A stretch of DNA of 64,000 bases from Frigoriglobus tundricola (GCF_013128195.2 NZ_CP053452.2:248001-312000); one strand, 5' to 3'. Numbered from the stretch's first letter, positions 26,217 to 35,297 are shown. Translations and numbers: made by a program. Notes: generated by a model from the sequence alone, not told the origin.

Positions 26217-27257
26217 ATGAAGATGGGCCTCGTCGGGTACGCCGGAACGGGCAAGAGCACGGTGTTCGAGTGGCTCACGGGCGAGAAGCCGGACCCGGCG
26301 AAGGTGCAGCAGGGGCAAACGGCGATGGCCGACGTGCCCGACGAGCGGCTCGCCACGATCGCGTCCGTCCTCAAGCCGAAGAAAACGACCTACACCAAAG
26401 TCGCGGTCCTGGACACCCCCGGTCTCATGGTGGGTGAGCAGAAGGACAACGCCCGGCGGCTCGGCGTCATCCGCGAAGCGAACGGCATGGTCATCGTGCT
26501 CGACGGGTTCACCCGGACCGACTTTGCGGAACAACTGAAGAAGTTCCGCGAGGAGCTGCTGTTCGCGGACCTCGAAGTGGTGTCGAACCGCATCCCCAAG
26601 GTGGCGGCGGGGCTGAAGAAGGCGAAGCCGGCCAAGGAGCGCGAGGCGGACGAGGCCGAACTCGCCCTGTTGCAGCGCGTCGTGGCCGCGTTCGAGGCCG
26701 GCACCCCGGCGTCGGCGCTGGGGCTGACCGGCGACGAGGAAAAGGCGCTGCGCAGCTTCCAGCTCCTCACGCTCAAGCCGGAGATCGCGTTCGTGAACCG
26801 CGGCGACAGCGGCTTCAACGACCCGCTCCCGGCCGACCTGCTCGCGCTCGAACCGCACGCCGTGCAGGCCCCCGTGAAGCTCGAAACCGAACTGCTTGCA
26901 CTGAGCGACGAGGACCGGGCGACGTTCATGGCGGACCTGGGCGTGACGGAGTTCCGCCGCGGCCCGACCATCCGGGCGATGTTCTACGGCGTGGGCCGCG
27001 AGGTGTTCTTCACGGTGGGCGAGGACGAGTGCCGCACGTGGTCGATCCCGAAGGGCTGCGAGGCGGTCGAGGCGGCCGGGTGCATCCACAAGGACCTGAG
27101 CGAGCGGTTCGTCCGCGTGAACGTGATCGGGTACGACGACTTCGTGGGCTGCCACTACTCGGAGAAGGAAGCAAAGGCCAAGGGCCTGAACCGCACCGAG
27201 GGCAAGACCTACATCGTGAAAGACGCCGATATTCTGCACATCCTGGCGAGTAGCTGA
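26217..27257 (+). CDS. YchF-like (Obg family) GTPase paralogue with TGS domain
   Basis: The 346-residue product has a P-loop GYAGTGKST at about 7-15, a G3-like LDTPGLMVGEQKDNA, a helical insert at 110-190, and a C-terminal TGS/DUF933 domain (SIPKGCEAVEAAGCIHKDL, VIGYDDFVGCHYSEKEA, RTEGKTYIVKDADI). Canonical YchF has GxPNVGKST, DIAGLV and an NMDE-type specificity motif. Here these are changed, with VNRGDSG where the NxxE motif would be. It is therefore a divergent paralogue whose nucleotide preference cannot be assumed. The start at 26217 is the first ATG before the P-loop. Confidence 0.82.
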   Translation: MKMGLVGYAGTGKSTVFEWLTGEKPDPAKVQQGQTAMADVPDERLATIASVLKPKKTTYTKVAVLDTPGLMVGEQKDNARRLGVIREANGMVIVLDGFTRTDFAEQLKKFREELLFADLEVVSNRIPKVAAGLKKAKPAKEREADEAELALLQRVVAAFEAGTPASALGLTGDEEKALRSFQLLTLKPEIAFVNRGDSGFNDPLPADLLALEPHAVQAPVKLETELLALSDEDRATFMADLGVTEFRRGPTIRAMFYGVGREVFFTVGEDECRTWSIPKGCEAVEAAGCIHKDLSERFVRVNVIGYDDFVGCHYSEKEAKAKGLNRTEGKTYIVKDADILHILASS

Positions 27258-27320
27258 GCGACCGGGCGCGCGGCGCGGAGTGAAGCTGACGAGCTGCGGT
27301 CCCAGGGAATGCCGTCCCAC

Positions 27321-27881
27321 CTACCCCCCGGCGCGTTTCACTTTGTAGCCGAGCTTCTCCAGCTCCTGCGCGATCTTGTCGCGGTGGTCGCCCTGGATCT
27401 CGATGCGACCATCCTTCGCGGTGCCGCCGGTGCCGCACTTGTTCTTGAGCTGCGTGGCCAGTTCCTTCAGCTCGTCCTCGTTTAACGGAAGCTCCCAGAC
27501 CACCGTCACGCCCTTCCCCTTCCGCCCCGCGGTCTCGCGGCCCAGCTTGACCGTATAGACCTTTTTCGGCGCGGGTGGCGGGGACGCGGACGCCGGCTTT
27601 GGCGGGAGCGGCTCGTCGCTCCCGCCCAGGAGGCGGGCGATCAGCCCGTTCACCGCGTCGTTAGGATCGCCCCCGGCCCACTTCTCCACGCGACCGGTCC
27701 AGTCGGCCGGCGCGGGGCCGTCGAGCGGAACCAGAACTTCCGCCGACGCGAGATCGCCGGAGGTCACACCCGTCCAGGGCAGACCGAGCCGACCGGCCGC
27801 CGTGTTGAACGCCACTGCGGCGGCACCGGCGGTCGCCGCGCTCGCGGACTGGAACCGGATGATCCGTTTCGCTTTCGCCAT
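27321..27881 (-). CDS. SUI1/eIF1-domain protein (YciH-like) with N-terminal extension
   Basis: The 186-residue product ends in a SUI1 domain at about 113-186: RETAGRKGKGVTVVWELPL, then LKNKCGTGGTAKDGRIEIQG, the most conserved eIF1/YciH block. YciH-type proteins bind the ribosomal small subunit and affect start-codon fidelity. The N-terminal 70 residues (RIIRFQSASAATAGAAAVAF, then GLPWTGVTSGDL) resemble a low-molecular-weight phosphatase fold that has lost its Cys and Arg; this is inference only. A Pro/Ala linker joins the parts. The gene is divergent from the HtrA gene. Confidence 0.8.
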   Translation of the reverse strand: MAKAKRIIRFQSASAATAGAAAVAFNTAAGRLGLPWTGVTSGDLASAEVLVPLDGPAPADWTGRVEKWAGGDPNDAVNGLIARLLGGSDEPLPPKPASASPPPAPKKVYTVKLGRETAGRKGKGVTVVWELPLNEDELKELATQLKNKCGTGGTAKDGRIEIQGDHRDKIAQELEKLGYKVKRAGG

Positions 27882-28009
27882 GCAACTCAGAGTAGGTATG
27901 GTCATGCGCGGCGGCTTGCCCGGCGCGCGTAGAATGGCTCACCAGTACATGGAGCGGCCGTGACGCAGCGCTTCGCTGCGACAGGCCGCGAGGAACGAAG
28001 GGGTTGCCC

Positions 28010-29029
28010 ATGTCACGCTTCTGGCAGCACTTCATCACGAATGGCGAGACGCCCGGCGAACCACAGGACCCGAGCCCGGCGCCGCACACCGATCACGAAG
28101 ACGTACTCGACGCGTTCTCGCGGGCCGTCGTCGGCGTGGCCGACAAGCTCCGCCCGGCGGTCGTGAACCTCCGCGTCGGGAAGGGCATGCGCGGCGGCAG
28201 CGGGTCCGGCGTGCTGTTCACCCCGGACGGCTTCTTGCTCACGAACCACCACGTCGTACAAGGGCACGACAAGGTCCGCGTGCGCCTGAGCGACGGGACC
28301 GAGCTGGGCGGTACGGTCGTCGGCAACGACCCGTGGACCGACCTCGCCGTGGTCCAGGCCGATGGCGACGCCTTCCCGTTCGCGACCTTCGGTGACTCCG
28401 CGAAGCTCAAGGTGGGGCAGCTCGCGGTCGCCATCGGCAGCCCGCTCGGGTTCGAATCGACCGTGACGGCCGGGGTCGTGTCGGCGCTCGGGCGGACGCT
28501 CCGCAGCGTGTCCGGTCACCTGGTCGATAACGTCATCCAGACGGACGCCGCGCTCAACCCCGGCAACTCGGGCGGGCCGCTCGTGGACTCGCGCGGCCGC
28601 GTGGTCGGGATCAACACGGCCGTGATCCAGCCGGCGCAAGGCATCTGCTTCGCGGTGCCCATCAACACCGCCAAGACGATCCTGCCGCAACTGCTCAAGC
28701 ACGGCCGCGTGATCCGCGGGTATCTGGGGCTGCACGTGCGCCAGGTGCCCGTGGCCCCGGACCTCCGCGACAAGTTCCGCATCGAGCAAAAGAGCGGCGT
28801 GGAACTGCTGATGCTCGAAGAGGACGGTCCGGCGCAGAACGCCGGGCTGTGGATCGACGACATCATCGTCGGCTTCGGGGGCAAGCCCGTGGCGAGCGTG
28901 GACGACCTGCACCGGGCGCTCACGCAACTGCCGGTCGGGCTGCCGGCCAAGGCCGCGGTACTCCGCGAGGGGCGGTTGATCGAGCGCGCGGTCGTGCCCG
29001 CGGAGTACCCGAGTCCGGTTCGGGGGTGA
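28010..29029 (+). CDS. HtrA/DegQ-type trypsin-like protease with PDZ domain
   Basis: The 339-residue product has the complete serine-protease triad: His in LLTNHHVVQG, Asp in PWTDLAVVQ, and Ser in LNPGNSGGPLVDSRG. A PDZ domain at about 235-330 has RGYLGLHVRQVP and GPAQNAGLWIDDIIVGFGG. No signal peptide or membrane segment is visible at the N-terminus (MSRFWQHFITNGETPGEPQD), which is unusual for the family and suggests a cytosolic location or a missed upstream export signal. The ATG at 28010 has AAGGGG upstream. It is divergent from the SUI1 gene. Confidence 0.92.
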   Translation: MSRFWQHFITNGETPGEPQDPSPAPHTDHEDVLDAFSRAVVGVADKLRPAVVNLRVGKGMRGGSGSGVLFTPDGFLLTNHHVVQGHDKVRVRLSDGTELGGTVVGNDPWTDLAVVQADGDAFPFATFGDSAKLKVGQLAVAIGSPLGFESTVTAGVVSALGRTLRSVSGHLVDNVIQTDAALNPGNSGGPLVDSRGRVVGINTAVIQPAQGICFAVPINTAKTILPQLLKHGRVIRGYLGLHVRQVPVAPDLRDKFRIEQKSGVELLMLEEDGPAQNAGLWIDDIIVGFGGKPVASVDDLHRALTQLPVGLPAKAAVLREGRLIERAVVPAEYPSPVRG

Positions 29030-29054
29030 TTCACTCGCCCCGTCAATCAACCTC

Positions 29055-29171
29055 GGCGAGCGGGGGGCGTAAGCCCCCCGAGGGAACGAATACCCAAGCG
29101 ATATGCGATCGGCGCGTTGATATCACCTGATGCGTATCTGATCCTCGAGGGGCTTACGCCCCCCGCTCGCC
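29055..29171. repeat. Inverted repeat with perfect 23-bp arms
   Basis: Arms 29055-29077 and 29149-29171 are perfect complements starting GGCGAGCGGGGGGCGTAAG. Each arm also contains an internal hairpin (GGGGGGCGTAAGCCCCCC in the left). The repeat lies 26 nt after the HtrA stop. Confidence 0.8.
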
Positions 29172-29203
29172 TTGATCGGGCTCTTTCCCTCAATTCCGCA
29201 CAA

Positions 29204-29237
29204 TTGCACTTTTTATTTCGCGGATGTATCGTATGAT
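29204..29237 (+). promoter_or_regulatory. Possible promoter of the RRM gene
   Basis: TTGCAC at 29204 is spaced 17 nt from TATCGT at 29227, overlapping a better TATGAT at 29232. This AT-rich patch is the only one in the gap and would give a leader of about 275 nt before the RNA-binding protein gene. It is a match by eye only. Confidence 0.3.
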
Positions 29238-29515
29238 GCATTCGACGGGCGGCGAGTGCTGCTCGCTCAGGAGCTACGAATCGCTTTGCTGCTATCTCGC
29301 TTCGACACTTCTTGGTCTTCCGACTCTGAGCTACCCCTCACGGCCTCCAAGACAGTCAAGCTAGCATCGTCGCAGAGGAACTGCGTTGCCGGATCGTGTT
29401 CGAATTACCCACGCGAACGATCTCCGCAGCCGCAGTAACCCGTCCGCCCCTGTCTACCCCGCGCGGGGTTTCCGCGCACAGTGTTTTTCGGGCCGCAGGC
29501 CCAGAGTGAAGTTTC

Positions 29516-29896
29516 ATGGCGAAGAAGTTGTACGTCGGTAACATTTCGTTCCAGACCACCAGCGACGACCTGGTCGCGGCGTTCTCCCAGTACGGCACCG
29601 TGCTGGGCGCGCAAATCGTCTCCGACCGCGAGACCGGCCGCAGCCGCGGCTTCGCGTTCGTCGAAATGCACGACGGCGCGGACGAGGCGATCGCGGCGCT
29701 GAACGGCGCCCAGCTCAGCGGACGGACCCTGACCGTGAACGAGGCCAAGCCCCGCGAAGAGCGCCCCCGCACCGGTGGCGGCGGCGGTGGTGGCTACGGC
29801 GGCGGCGGCGGCGGCAGCCGCGGTGGTTACGGTGGTGGCGGCGGCGGTGGTGGCTACGGCGGCGGTGGCGGTGGCGGTGGCGGCCGTCGCTACTAA
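29516..29896 (+). CDS. Single-RRM glycine-rich RNA-binding protein
   Basis: The 126-residue product has one RRM at residues 4-80 with RNP2 LYVGNI and RNP1 [10 protein letters not shown]-terminal tail of about 45 residues is built almost only of Gly with Tyr and Arg (RGGYGGGG units). It resembles cyanobacterial Rbp and plant glycine-rich proteins, which respond to cold and bind RNA. A long non-coding stretch lies upstream, so leader-based control is possible. RRM proteins of this type are also common in planctomycetes. Confidence 0.93.
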   Translation: MAKKLYVGNISFQTTSDDLVAAFSQYGTVLGAQIVSDRETGRSRGFAFVEMHDGADEAIAALNGAQLSGRTLTVNEAKPREERPRTGGGGGGGYGGGGGGSRGGYGGGGGGGGYGGGGGGGGGRRY

Positions 29897-30169
29897 GCAA
29901 CAGATCGGGTGATCGATCGGGCGCAACTCGCCCGACGAACCCAGAAGATACGGCCAGGGGCTCGCGCTCACTGGCTACGAACGAGTTCCCGCCGGGGCGT
30001 GCAGAAGTATACCCTCTGCAGTTTCGAGATGGCGACTCCTCGTAGCCGGCGTGTGCGGGCCGCTGGCCCGTTTGCGTTGTATGTGTTTGGTTGTTCGGCC
30101 GGGCTTTGCTTTTTCCGCGCATACAGGGTACGCTCGTTCCCGGTCCTCTCACCGTCCGGGAACCGAACC

Positions 30170-31219
30170 ATGCTCAAGCGCCTCTCGCTCCTCGCCGCGG
30201 TCGGGGCCGCGTTCGCTCTGGTCGTCTACGCCGCGGCCGAAAAGCCGGCCGACGAGCCGAAGCAACTGCCCATACCGGAAATGACCTTCAACGTCGTGAA
30301 GGAGATCGCGCCGGGCGTCTTCTTCCGCTACTCGTCCATCTCCGCCAACGACCCGAAGATCCCGTTCGGCGGCAGCAACCACACCTGGGTGGTGTTCAAG
30401 GACTACGTCGTCGTCATCGACGCCAACTTCCCCAAAGAAGCCGCGGACGTGATCGCCGACATCAAGAAGACGACCAAAAAGCCGATCAAGTACGTTCTTG
30501 ACACGCACCACCACGGCGACCACGCCTACGGCAACGCGGTGTGGGCGAAGGAGGGCGCCCAGATCGTCGCCCACAAGAACGCCGCCCGGCTGCTGAAGTC
30601 CAGCGGGCCGAAGCAGTGGGAGGACGCGGCCAAGGACCGCGCGGACGTGAAGAACAGCACGCTCAAGCAGCCCGACATCACCTTCGACGACGAGTACGAG
30701 CTGAAGGACGAGACGCAGCACGTCGTGTTCAAGCACTTCGGCCACATGCACACGGCCGGCGACGCCAGCGCGTACCTGCCGAAGCACAAGATCCTCTGCA
30801 CCGGCGACGCCTGCGTCAACGGCGCGTTCAACTACATGGGCCACTCGAACTCCGCGAGCTGGATCAAGTGCCTCGACGCGATGGACAAGCTCGACATCGA
30901 CATCATCTGCCCCGGTCACGGGAAACCGGCGCGAAAGGCGCTGCTCGCAAAGGAGAAGCGCTACTTCACCGAACTCCGTGCCGCGGTGAAGAAAGGGATC
31001 GACGACAAGAAATCCGTGGCCGACATCACCGCGGGTCTGGACCTTCCGTGGTACAAGGAGTGGACCGGCGTGGGCGTGGTCGAGACGCCGATGAACAAGG
31101 ACAGCGTCAAGCACGTCTACGACGAACTGATGGGCAAGATCGACCACGACCGCATCGGAACGCGTTCGGCCCCGATCGACCTGGGCGCCGGACCGAACAC
31201 GGCTCTTGTGGGGAAGTGA
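30170..31219 (+). CDS. Secreted metallo-beta-lactamase-fold hydrolase
   Basis: From ATG at 30170 the product has 349 residues with a signal peptide (LSLLAAVGAAFALVVYAAA). The metal site is complete: THHHGDHAYGN (HxHxDH), a later His in FGHMHTAGDA, Asp in LCTGDACVNG and His in CPGHGKPA. It is close to the glyoxalase II/SoxH-like branch by pattern; the substrate is unknown. The open frame begins at 29909, but the earlier part is non-coding. An IS1595 element and a palindromic repeat follow the stop. Confidence 0.88.
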   Translation: MLKRLSLLAAVGAAFALVVYAAAEKPADEPKQLPIPEMTFNVVKEIAPGVFFRYSSISANDPKIPFGGSNHTWVVFKDYVVVIDANFPKEAADVIADIKKTTKKPIKYVLDTHHHGDHAYGNAVWAKEGAQIVAHKNAARLLKSSGPKQWEDAAKDRADVKNSTLKQPDITFDDEYELKDETQHVVFKHFGHMHTAGDASAYLPKHKILCTGDACVNGAFNYMGHSNSASWIKCLDAMDKLDIDIICPGHGKPARKALLAKEKRYFTELRAAVKKGIDDKKSVADITAGLDLPWYKEWTGVGVVETPMNKDSVKHVYDELMGKIDHDRIGTRSAPIDLGAGPNTALVGK

Positions 31220-31280
31220 CAGCAAGATCTAGACCTACCGCCTGGCCCCATCGGTTCCCTCCCCGGCCCGCGAGAAGAAG

Positions 31281-31414
31281 CCCCCCCGGCCCGCCTCCCT
31301 AAAGGGAGGGGGGTGAACACACTCAACGCCTCCCACGGCACTCATGAGGTCTCTGAGTTCCGGAGGTCTTGCTCCCCTCCCTTCAGGGAGGGATTGGGGA
31401 TGGGTTGTCTTTCT
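31281..31414. repeat. Palindromic repeat, left part, interrupted by an IS
   Basis: This copy of the CCTCCCTGAAGGGAGG family carries the inner GAGTTCCGGAGGTCTTGC. The continuation at 32475-32510 (CCCTCCCTGAAGGGAGGGG) is separated from it by the IS1595 element and its target duplication. The end of the repeat is about 3-8 nt from the stop codon of the TIM-barrel gene. Confidence 0.7.
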
Positions 31415-32466
31415 GGCTCATGAGGCCGTCGGGGTGGAACTGGTCTTTTCCCATTCCCCGGTCGAGCGTTAGAGTACGCCGGTGTTCGGTAGCCGTGGTT
31501 TTGGAGGCCGGGAGATGGACTTCCCGATCGTGGACCTGATGGACCCAGGCGCGTGCTACCGGTATCTGGTCGATTTGCTGCACCCCGACGGTCTGTCGTG
31601 CCCGCGGTGCCACCGGTCCGATGGGATGGGGGTTCAGGCCCGGCATCGGGCACCGGTCCTGGACTACCGATGCACCCATTGCGGTCGGGTGTTCAATGCG
31701 TACACCGGAACCCCGCTCCACGGCACCCGTCGGCCCCCGGCCCAGTGGGTTCTGATCTTCCGCGGGTTCGCGCAAGGAACCCCGACCGCTCAACTGGCGC
31801 GAGAACTGGGGTGCGATCGGATGCACCTGCTGGATCTGCGGCACCGGTTCCAGGAACGCGCCGCGGGAGCCGCCACGCAGGTCGGCGCGATCCCCGGCTC
31901 GGAGACCGAAGCGGACGAGATGTTCCAGAATGCGGGGGAAAAAAGGGGTCCGGCACCCGAACCCGGACGACCCGCCCCGACGCCGGGCCAACAAGCGGCG
32001 CGGGCACGGGAACTTCGCCAACGACCGCCCGCCGGTGGTCGGGGTGGTGAGCCGGGACACCGGGGCCATCGTCCTGGAGGTCGTCGAACGAACGGACCAG
32101 GAGACCCTGATCGCGTTCGTGACCGAACATACCGATGATGGCGCGACCGTATACACGGATGAGTGGTCGGGGTACGCGCGGCTGTCCGCGGAGGGCCGCG
32201 GGCATGCCACGGTGAACCACACCCCGGGCCAACGGGAGTGGGCTCGGGATGACGACGGGGACGGGATCCGCGAGGTCCACGATAACACGCTCGAGGGCCT
32301 GTGGGCGGCCCTCCGCACGTTCCTGCGACCGTTCCGCGGGATCAGCAAGCACTACCTCCACCAGTACGTTGCCGTCTTCCAATGGGCATACAACAAGGTC
32401 GGCGTTGCGGGCATGGTCCGCACACTACTGGGCCTGCCCCTGTCCACCCCGACGGCCTCATGAGCC
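31415..32466 (+). mobile_element. IS1595-family insertion sequence, 1052 bp, with perfect ends
   Basis: Terminal inverted repeats of 24 bp (31415-31438 and 32443-32466, beginning GGCTCATGAGGCCGTCGGGG) are perfect. An 8-bp direct duplication GTCTTTCT flanks the element at 31407-31414 and 32467-32474, the size expected for IS1595. The perfect ends point to recent movement. It inserted into a palindromic intergenic repeat. Confidence 0.95.
31515..32463 (+). CDS. IS1595-type transposase in two overlapping frames
   Basis: The first frame (31515-32138; open from 31482) gives the zinc ribbon CPRC...CTHC, the helix-turn-helix region and DEMFQNAGEK with the first catalytic Asp. The second frame (31930-32463) continues with HPNPDDPPRRRANKRRGHG, VYTDEWSGY (second Asp) and DNTLEGLWAALRTF. 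Typical transposases have these blocks in one frame. The switch lies in GGGGGAAAAAAGGGG at about 31933-31947 and needs one base skipped (+1, or -2). It is either programmed slippage or an inactivating indel; the perfect ends favour a functional element. Confidence 0.85.
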
Positions 32467-32512
32467 GTCTTTCTTCCTCTCCCCTCCCTGAAGGGAGGGG
32501 TTGGGGGGGTCT

Positions 32513-33307
32513 TCAGACCGGCAGCGCGAACCGCTTCAGAAACGTCACGCCGTTGATCACATCGTTCAGTTTGTCCTCGCCCTGCTCGCGTTCCACCACC
32601 AAGAACCCGTCGTACTCCAATACCTGAAGTGTTGCGGTGAAGGCCATCCAGTCGGTGTCGCCGGCCCCGACCGGCACCTCCTGGAGCCCGCGACTCAACC
32701 CCGCCGAGCGGGCGTCACGGGCGTGGACGTGCGCCAGCAGCCCGGCGAGTGGCATCAGGTTGGCCAACGGGTCGTGGCCGTGTAGAAGGAAGTTCGCCGG
32801 GTCGTAAGTTACCTTCAGGCTCCCCGTGTCGAAGCCGGCCAGGTACGCTTTCACCTTCTCGCTCGGGTCGTAACCCACTTCGAGCGCGACAACGCAGCCG
32901 ATCCGATCGCCATAAGTGCCGAGCGCCGCCAGCGACTCGCGCATCAGGTTCGCCCGCGGCGTGGCGGGATCGTCCGGGAGCTTCGGGCAGGCCACCACGA
33001 TCCGGCGCGCGCCGAGGTCGAACGCGAGTTGCATGCTCTTGCGGACGCGTTCGAGGCGCGGTTGCAGGTCTTCAGCCACGTCCAGCCCGCGGCGCAGCGG
33101 AACGTTGAGCGCGGCGAGTTCCAGATCGAAGGAGCGGAGCAGGTTGCGGAACTCGCGCCGCCCGGTGGCCCCGAGGCCGTCCGGCGCGAGGTCGCGCAGG
33201 GCATCGACCTGGATGCCCTGCGCACCCATTCGCGCGGCGGCGACGAGCGCCGGACGCACGTCTAAACCGGTCGATTCGACGACGATACCGATGCGAAGAG
33301 GCTTCAT
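32513..33307 (-). CDS. Sugar phosphate isomerase/epimerase-like TIM-barrel protein
   Basis: The 264-residue product starts MKPLRIGIVVESTGLDVRPAL and has the xylose-isomerase-like (AP endonuclease 2) fold. Metal-binding positions are visible: Glu in VVALEVGYDPSEK, Asp/His in ADPYD-like TYDPANFLLHGHD, His in LLAHVHARDAR, and a late Glu in FLVVEREQG. Such proteins isomerise or epimerise sugars; the substrate is not evident. It is the last gene of a group with hisS and HYExAFE on the minus strand. The open frame upstream to 33730 overlaps the HYExAFE gene and is rejected. Confidence 0.85.
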   Translation of the reverse strand: MKPLRIGIVVESTGLDVRPALVAAARMGAQGIQVDALRDLAPDGLGATGRREFRNLLRSFDLELAALNVPLRRGLDVAEDLQPRLERVRKSMQLAFDLGARRIVVACPKLPDDPATPRANLMRESLAALGTYGDRIGCVVALEVGYDPSEKVKAYLAGFDTGSLKVTYDPANFLLHGHDPLANLMPLAGLLAHVHARDARSAGLSRGLQEVPVGAGDTDWMAFTATLQVLEYDGFLVVEREQGEDKLNDVINGVTFLKRFALPV

Positions 33308-33357
33308 GGGTGCTTCACCGCAGAGACAGGAGAGACCGCGGAGACGAGAACAGGTTC

Positions 33358-33930
33358 TCAGCTCTCCGCACGGCCCGCACCGTCTGCGCTGCATTCTACA
33401 ACGTCTCGCGCGGGCGCGAGGAAGTGCGAGATCGGCTTGACCAGTGAGCGGAAGTCGTCCGTCAGCATGTGAACGGTCCCCCACCGCGGGCTGCGGGTGC
33501 GCATGTGCGCGCGGTAGTCGGTCACCGCCACCCCGCGGAGCAGGTACACCCGACCACGGAAAACGAACTGATCGGGCGTGCCGGCGGGCAACTCGACGTG
33601 AAGGGCGAGGTCGTAGACGAACGCCAGGACGCCGCGGAACCCGCCGCCGAACCGGTCGGCCCAGCGGACGAGGCTCTCGACGTCTTCGCGCTCGCACCAG
33701 TTCTGCCAGGTGGTTCGCGGCTTCCCGCACTTGGTCGGGCCGGCGAACTTGCGCCCCTTCACGTCCACCACGAGTTTCGCGTCGTGCGGGGCGACAACGA
33801 TGAAGTCCGACGACTTCACCTCGCCGGGGTCGAGGTAACTGCGCCGCGCCTCCACCACGGGAACGACCGCGGCCCCGCGCTCGCGTAGGTACGCGTCGAA
33901 CGCCGCTTCGTAGTGGTTGTCGGACTTCAT
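33358..33930 (-). CDS. HYExAFE family protein, nuclease-like
   Basis: The 190-residue product starts MKSDNHYEAAFDAYLRERGA, the HYExAFE signature. It continues with VKSSDFIVVAPHDAKLVVDVKGRKF, a clear PD-(D/E)xK-type pattern (Asp ... Asp-x-Lys), so a nuclease-like fold is likely. The family is known mainly from planctomycetes and has no assigned function. It begins 20 nt after the hisS stop, probably co-transcribed with it. Two Cys in the middle (KCGK, NWCERED) are conserved-looking but cannot be judged alone. Confidence 0.85.
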   Translation of the reverse strand: MKSDNHYEAAFDAYLRERGAAVVPVVEARRSYLDPGEVKSSDFIVVAPHDAKLVVDVKGRKFAGPTKCGKPRTTWQNWCEREDVESLVRWADRFGGGFRGVLAFVYDLALHVELPAGTPDQFVFRGRVYLLRGVAVTDYRAHMRTRSPRWGTVHMLTDDFRSLVKPISHFLAPARDVVECSADGAGRAES

Positions 33931-33949
33931 GGCACCGGCGGGTGACGGG

Positions 33950-35287
33950 CTAAATGGACTGCTTGATGCGTTCGACCAATTCGGCCTCCGGCACCGCGGC
34001 CTCTTCGCGCTTGGCCAGGTTCTTCACGTTCCACACGCCGGCCGCGAACTCGCGGTCTCCCGCGATCACGGCCAGCTTGAAGCCGCGTTTCTCGGCGTAG
34101 CCGAGTTGCTGGCCCACCTTCTTCGTGTCCGGGTACACCTCCACGAACACGCCGGCCGCGCGGAGCGCACGGGCGATGCGCTGGTAATCGCCCAAGCGGG
34201 CCGCGTCGAAGTTCACGACGAGCACCTGGGCCGGGGTGGACTGCCCCGTGAGGAGCGGGTGTTTCAGTTCCTCCATCGCCGCGATGAGCCGGTCCACACC
34301 GAGCGACGCGCCCACGCCGGGGAGCACCTGCTTCGTGTACTTGCTCGCGAGGTTGTCGTACCGACCGCCGCTACACACGCTGCCGATGCCGGGCAGGTCG
34401 GTGAGGAAGGTCTCGTAAATGGCGCCGGTGTAGTAGTCCAGCCCGCGACAGATGCTCAGGTCGATCTTGATGCGACCGTCGGGAACCCCGGCCGTTTTCG
34501 CGACCGCAAGCAGTTCGCGCAACCGGCGAATGCCTTCGGCGGCCCGATCGTTCGGAGCCGGCGCGAAGAACGCGTCGAGTTTGTCCAGCACCTCCGCATT
34601 GGTGCCGGCCGTTTCGGCCAGCGCCAGCACCGCGTCCGCTTGCGGCGCGGTCACTTCGGCTTCCTTCACCATCTCCTCGGCCACCTTTTCGCGACCGATC
34701 TTCGGGAGTTTGTCGAGCGAGCGCAAGAGCGGAACCGCCTTGTCCGCCAGGCCCTTGATTTCCAACAGCCCGTTCAGCACCATCCGGTTATTGATCCGGA
34801 TCTCGAACGTCTCGAAGCCGATCGCGGTAAAGAGGTCGTTGATGACGAGCGCCGTTTCGGCATCGGCCGCGTTGGACGTGGTGCCGATGGTGTCGAAGTC
34901 GCACTGCCAGAACTCGCGGTAGCGGCCCTGACCGGGGCGCTCGCCGCGCCACACCGGCCCCATCGCGTACCGCTTGAACGGCGTGCCGAGTTCGTTGATG
35001 TACTGCGCGCTGAACCGCGCGAACGGCACCGTCAGGTCGAACCGCAGACCCATTTCCGCCTTGTCGCCCCGGGCACTGAGGACGCGGTACACGAGCTTGT
35101 CGGACTCGTCGCCGCCCTTCCCGAGCAACACGTCCAGTGATTCGCACGCCGGGGTATCGATCGGGGTGAAACCGTACGACCGGTACACGTCGCGGGCGCG
35201 GCGCAGCACCTCTTCGCGCGCGAGCATGACCGACGGCAGGTAATCGCGGAACCCGGACAGGGTGCGCGGGGTGATGAGCGTGGACAC
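33950..35287 (-). CDS. hisS: Histidine-tRNA ligase
   Basis: The 445-residue product is a full class II synthetase. It has motif 1 region, motif 2 MGPVWRGERPGQGRYREFWQCDFD, histidine-specific GLDYYTGAIYE and SGGRYDNL, motif 3 GASLGVDRLIAAM, and the C-terminal anticodon-binding domain (VLVVNFDAARLGDYQRIA onward). It charges tRNA-His in the cytosol. The start is GTG at 35287 with GGAGGG spaced five bases before it. It is followed by HYExAFE and a TIM-barrel gene on the same strand. Confidence 0.96.
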   Translation of the reverse strand: MSTLITPRTLSGFRDYLPSVMLAREEVLRRARDVYRSYGFTPIDTPACESLDVLLGKGGDESDKLVYRVLSARGDKAEMGLRFDLTVPFARFSAQYINELGTPFKRYAMGPVWRGERPGQGRYREFWQCDFDTIGTTSNAADAETALVINDLFTAIGFETFEIRINNRMVLNGLLEIKGLADKAVPLLRSLDKLPKIGREKVAEEMVKEAEVTAPQADAVLALAETAGTNAEVLDKLDAFFAPAPNDRAAEGIRRLRELLAVAKTAGVPDGRIKIDLSICRGLDYYTGAIYETFLTDLPGIGSVCSGGRYDNLASKYTKQVLPGVGASLGVDRLIAAMEELKHPLLTGQSTPAQVLVVNFDAARLGDYQRIARALRAAGVFVEVYPDTKKVGQQLGYAEKRGFKLAVIAGDREFAAGVWNVKNLAKREEAAVPEAELVERIKQSI

Positions 35288-35297
35288 GATCCCTCCA

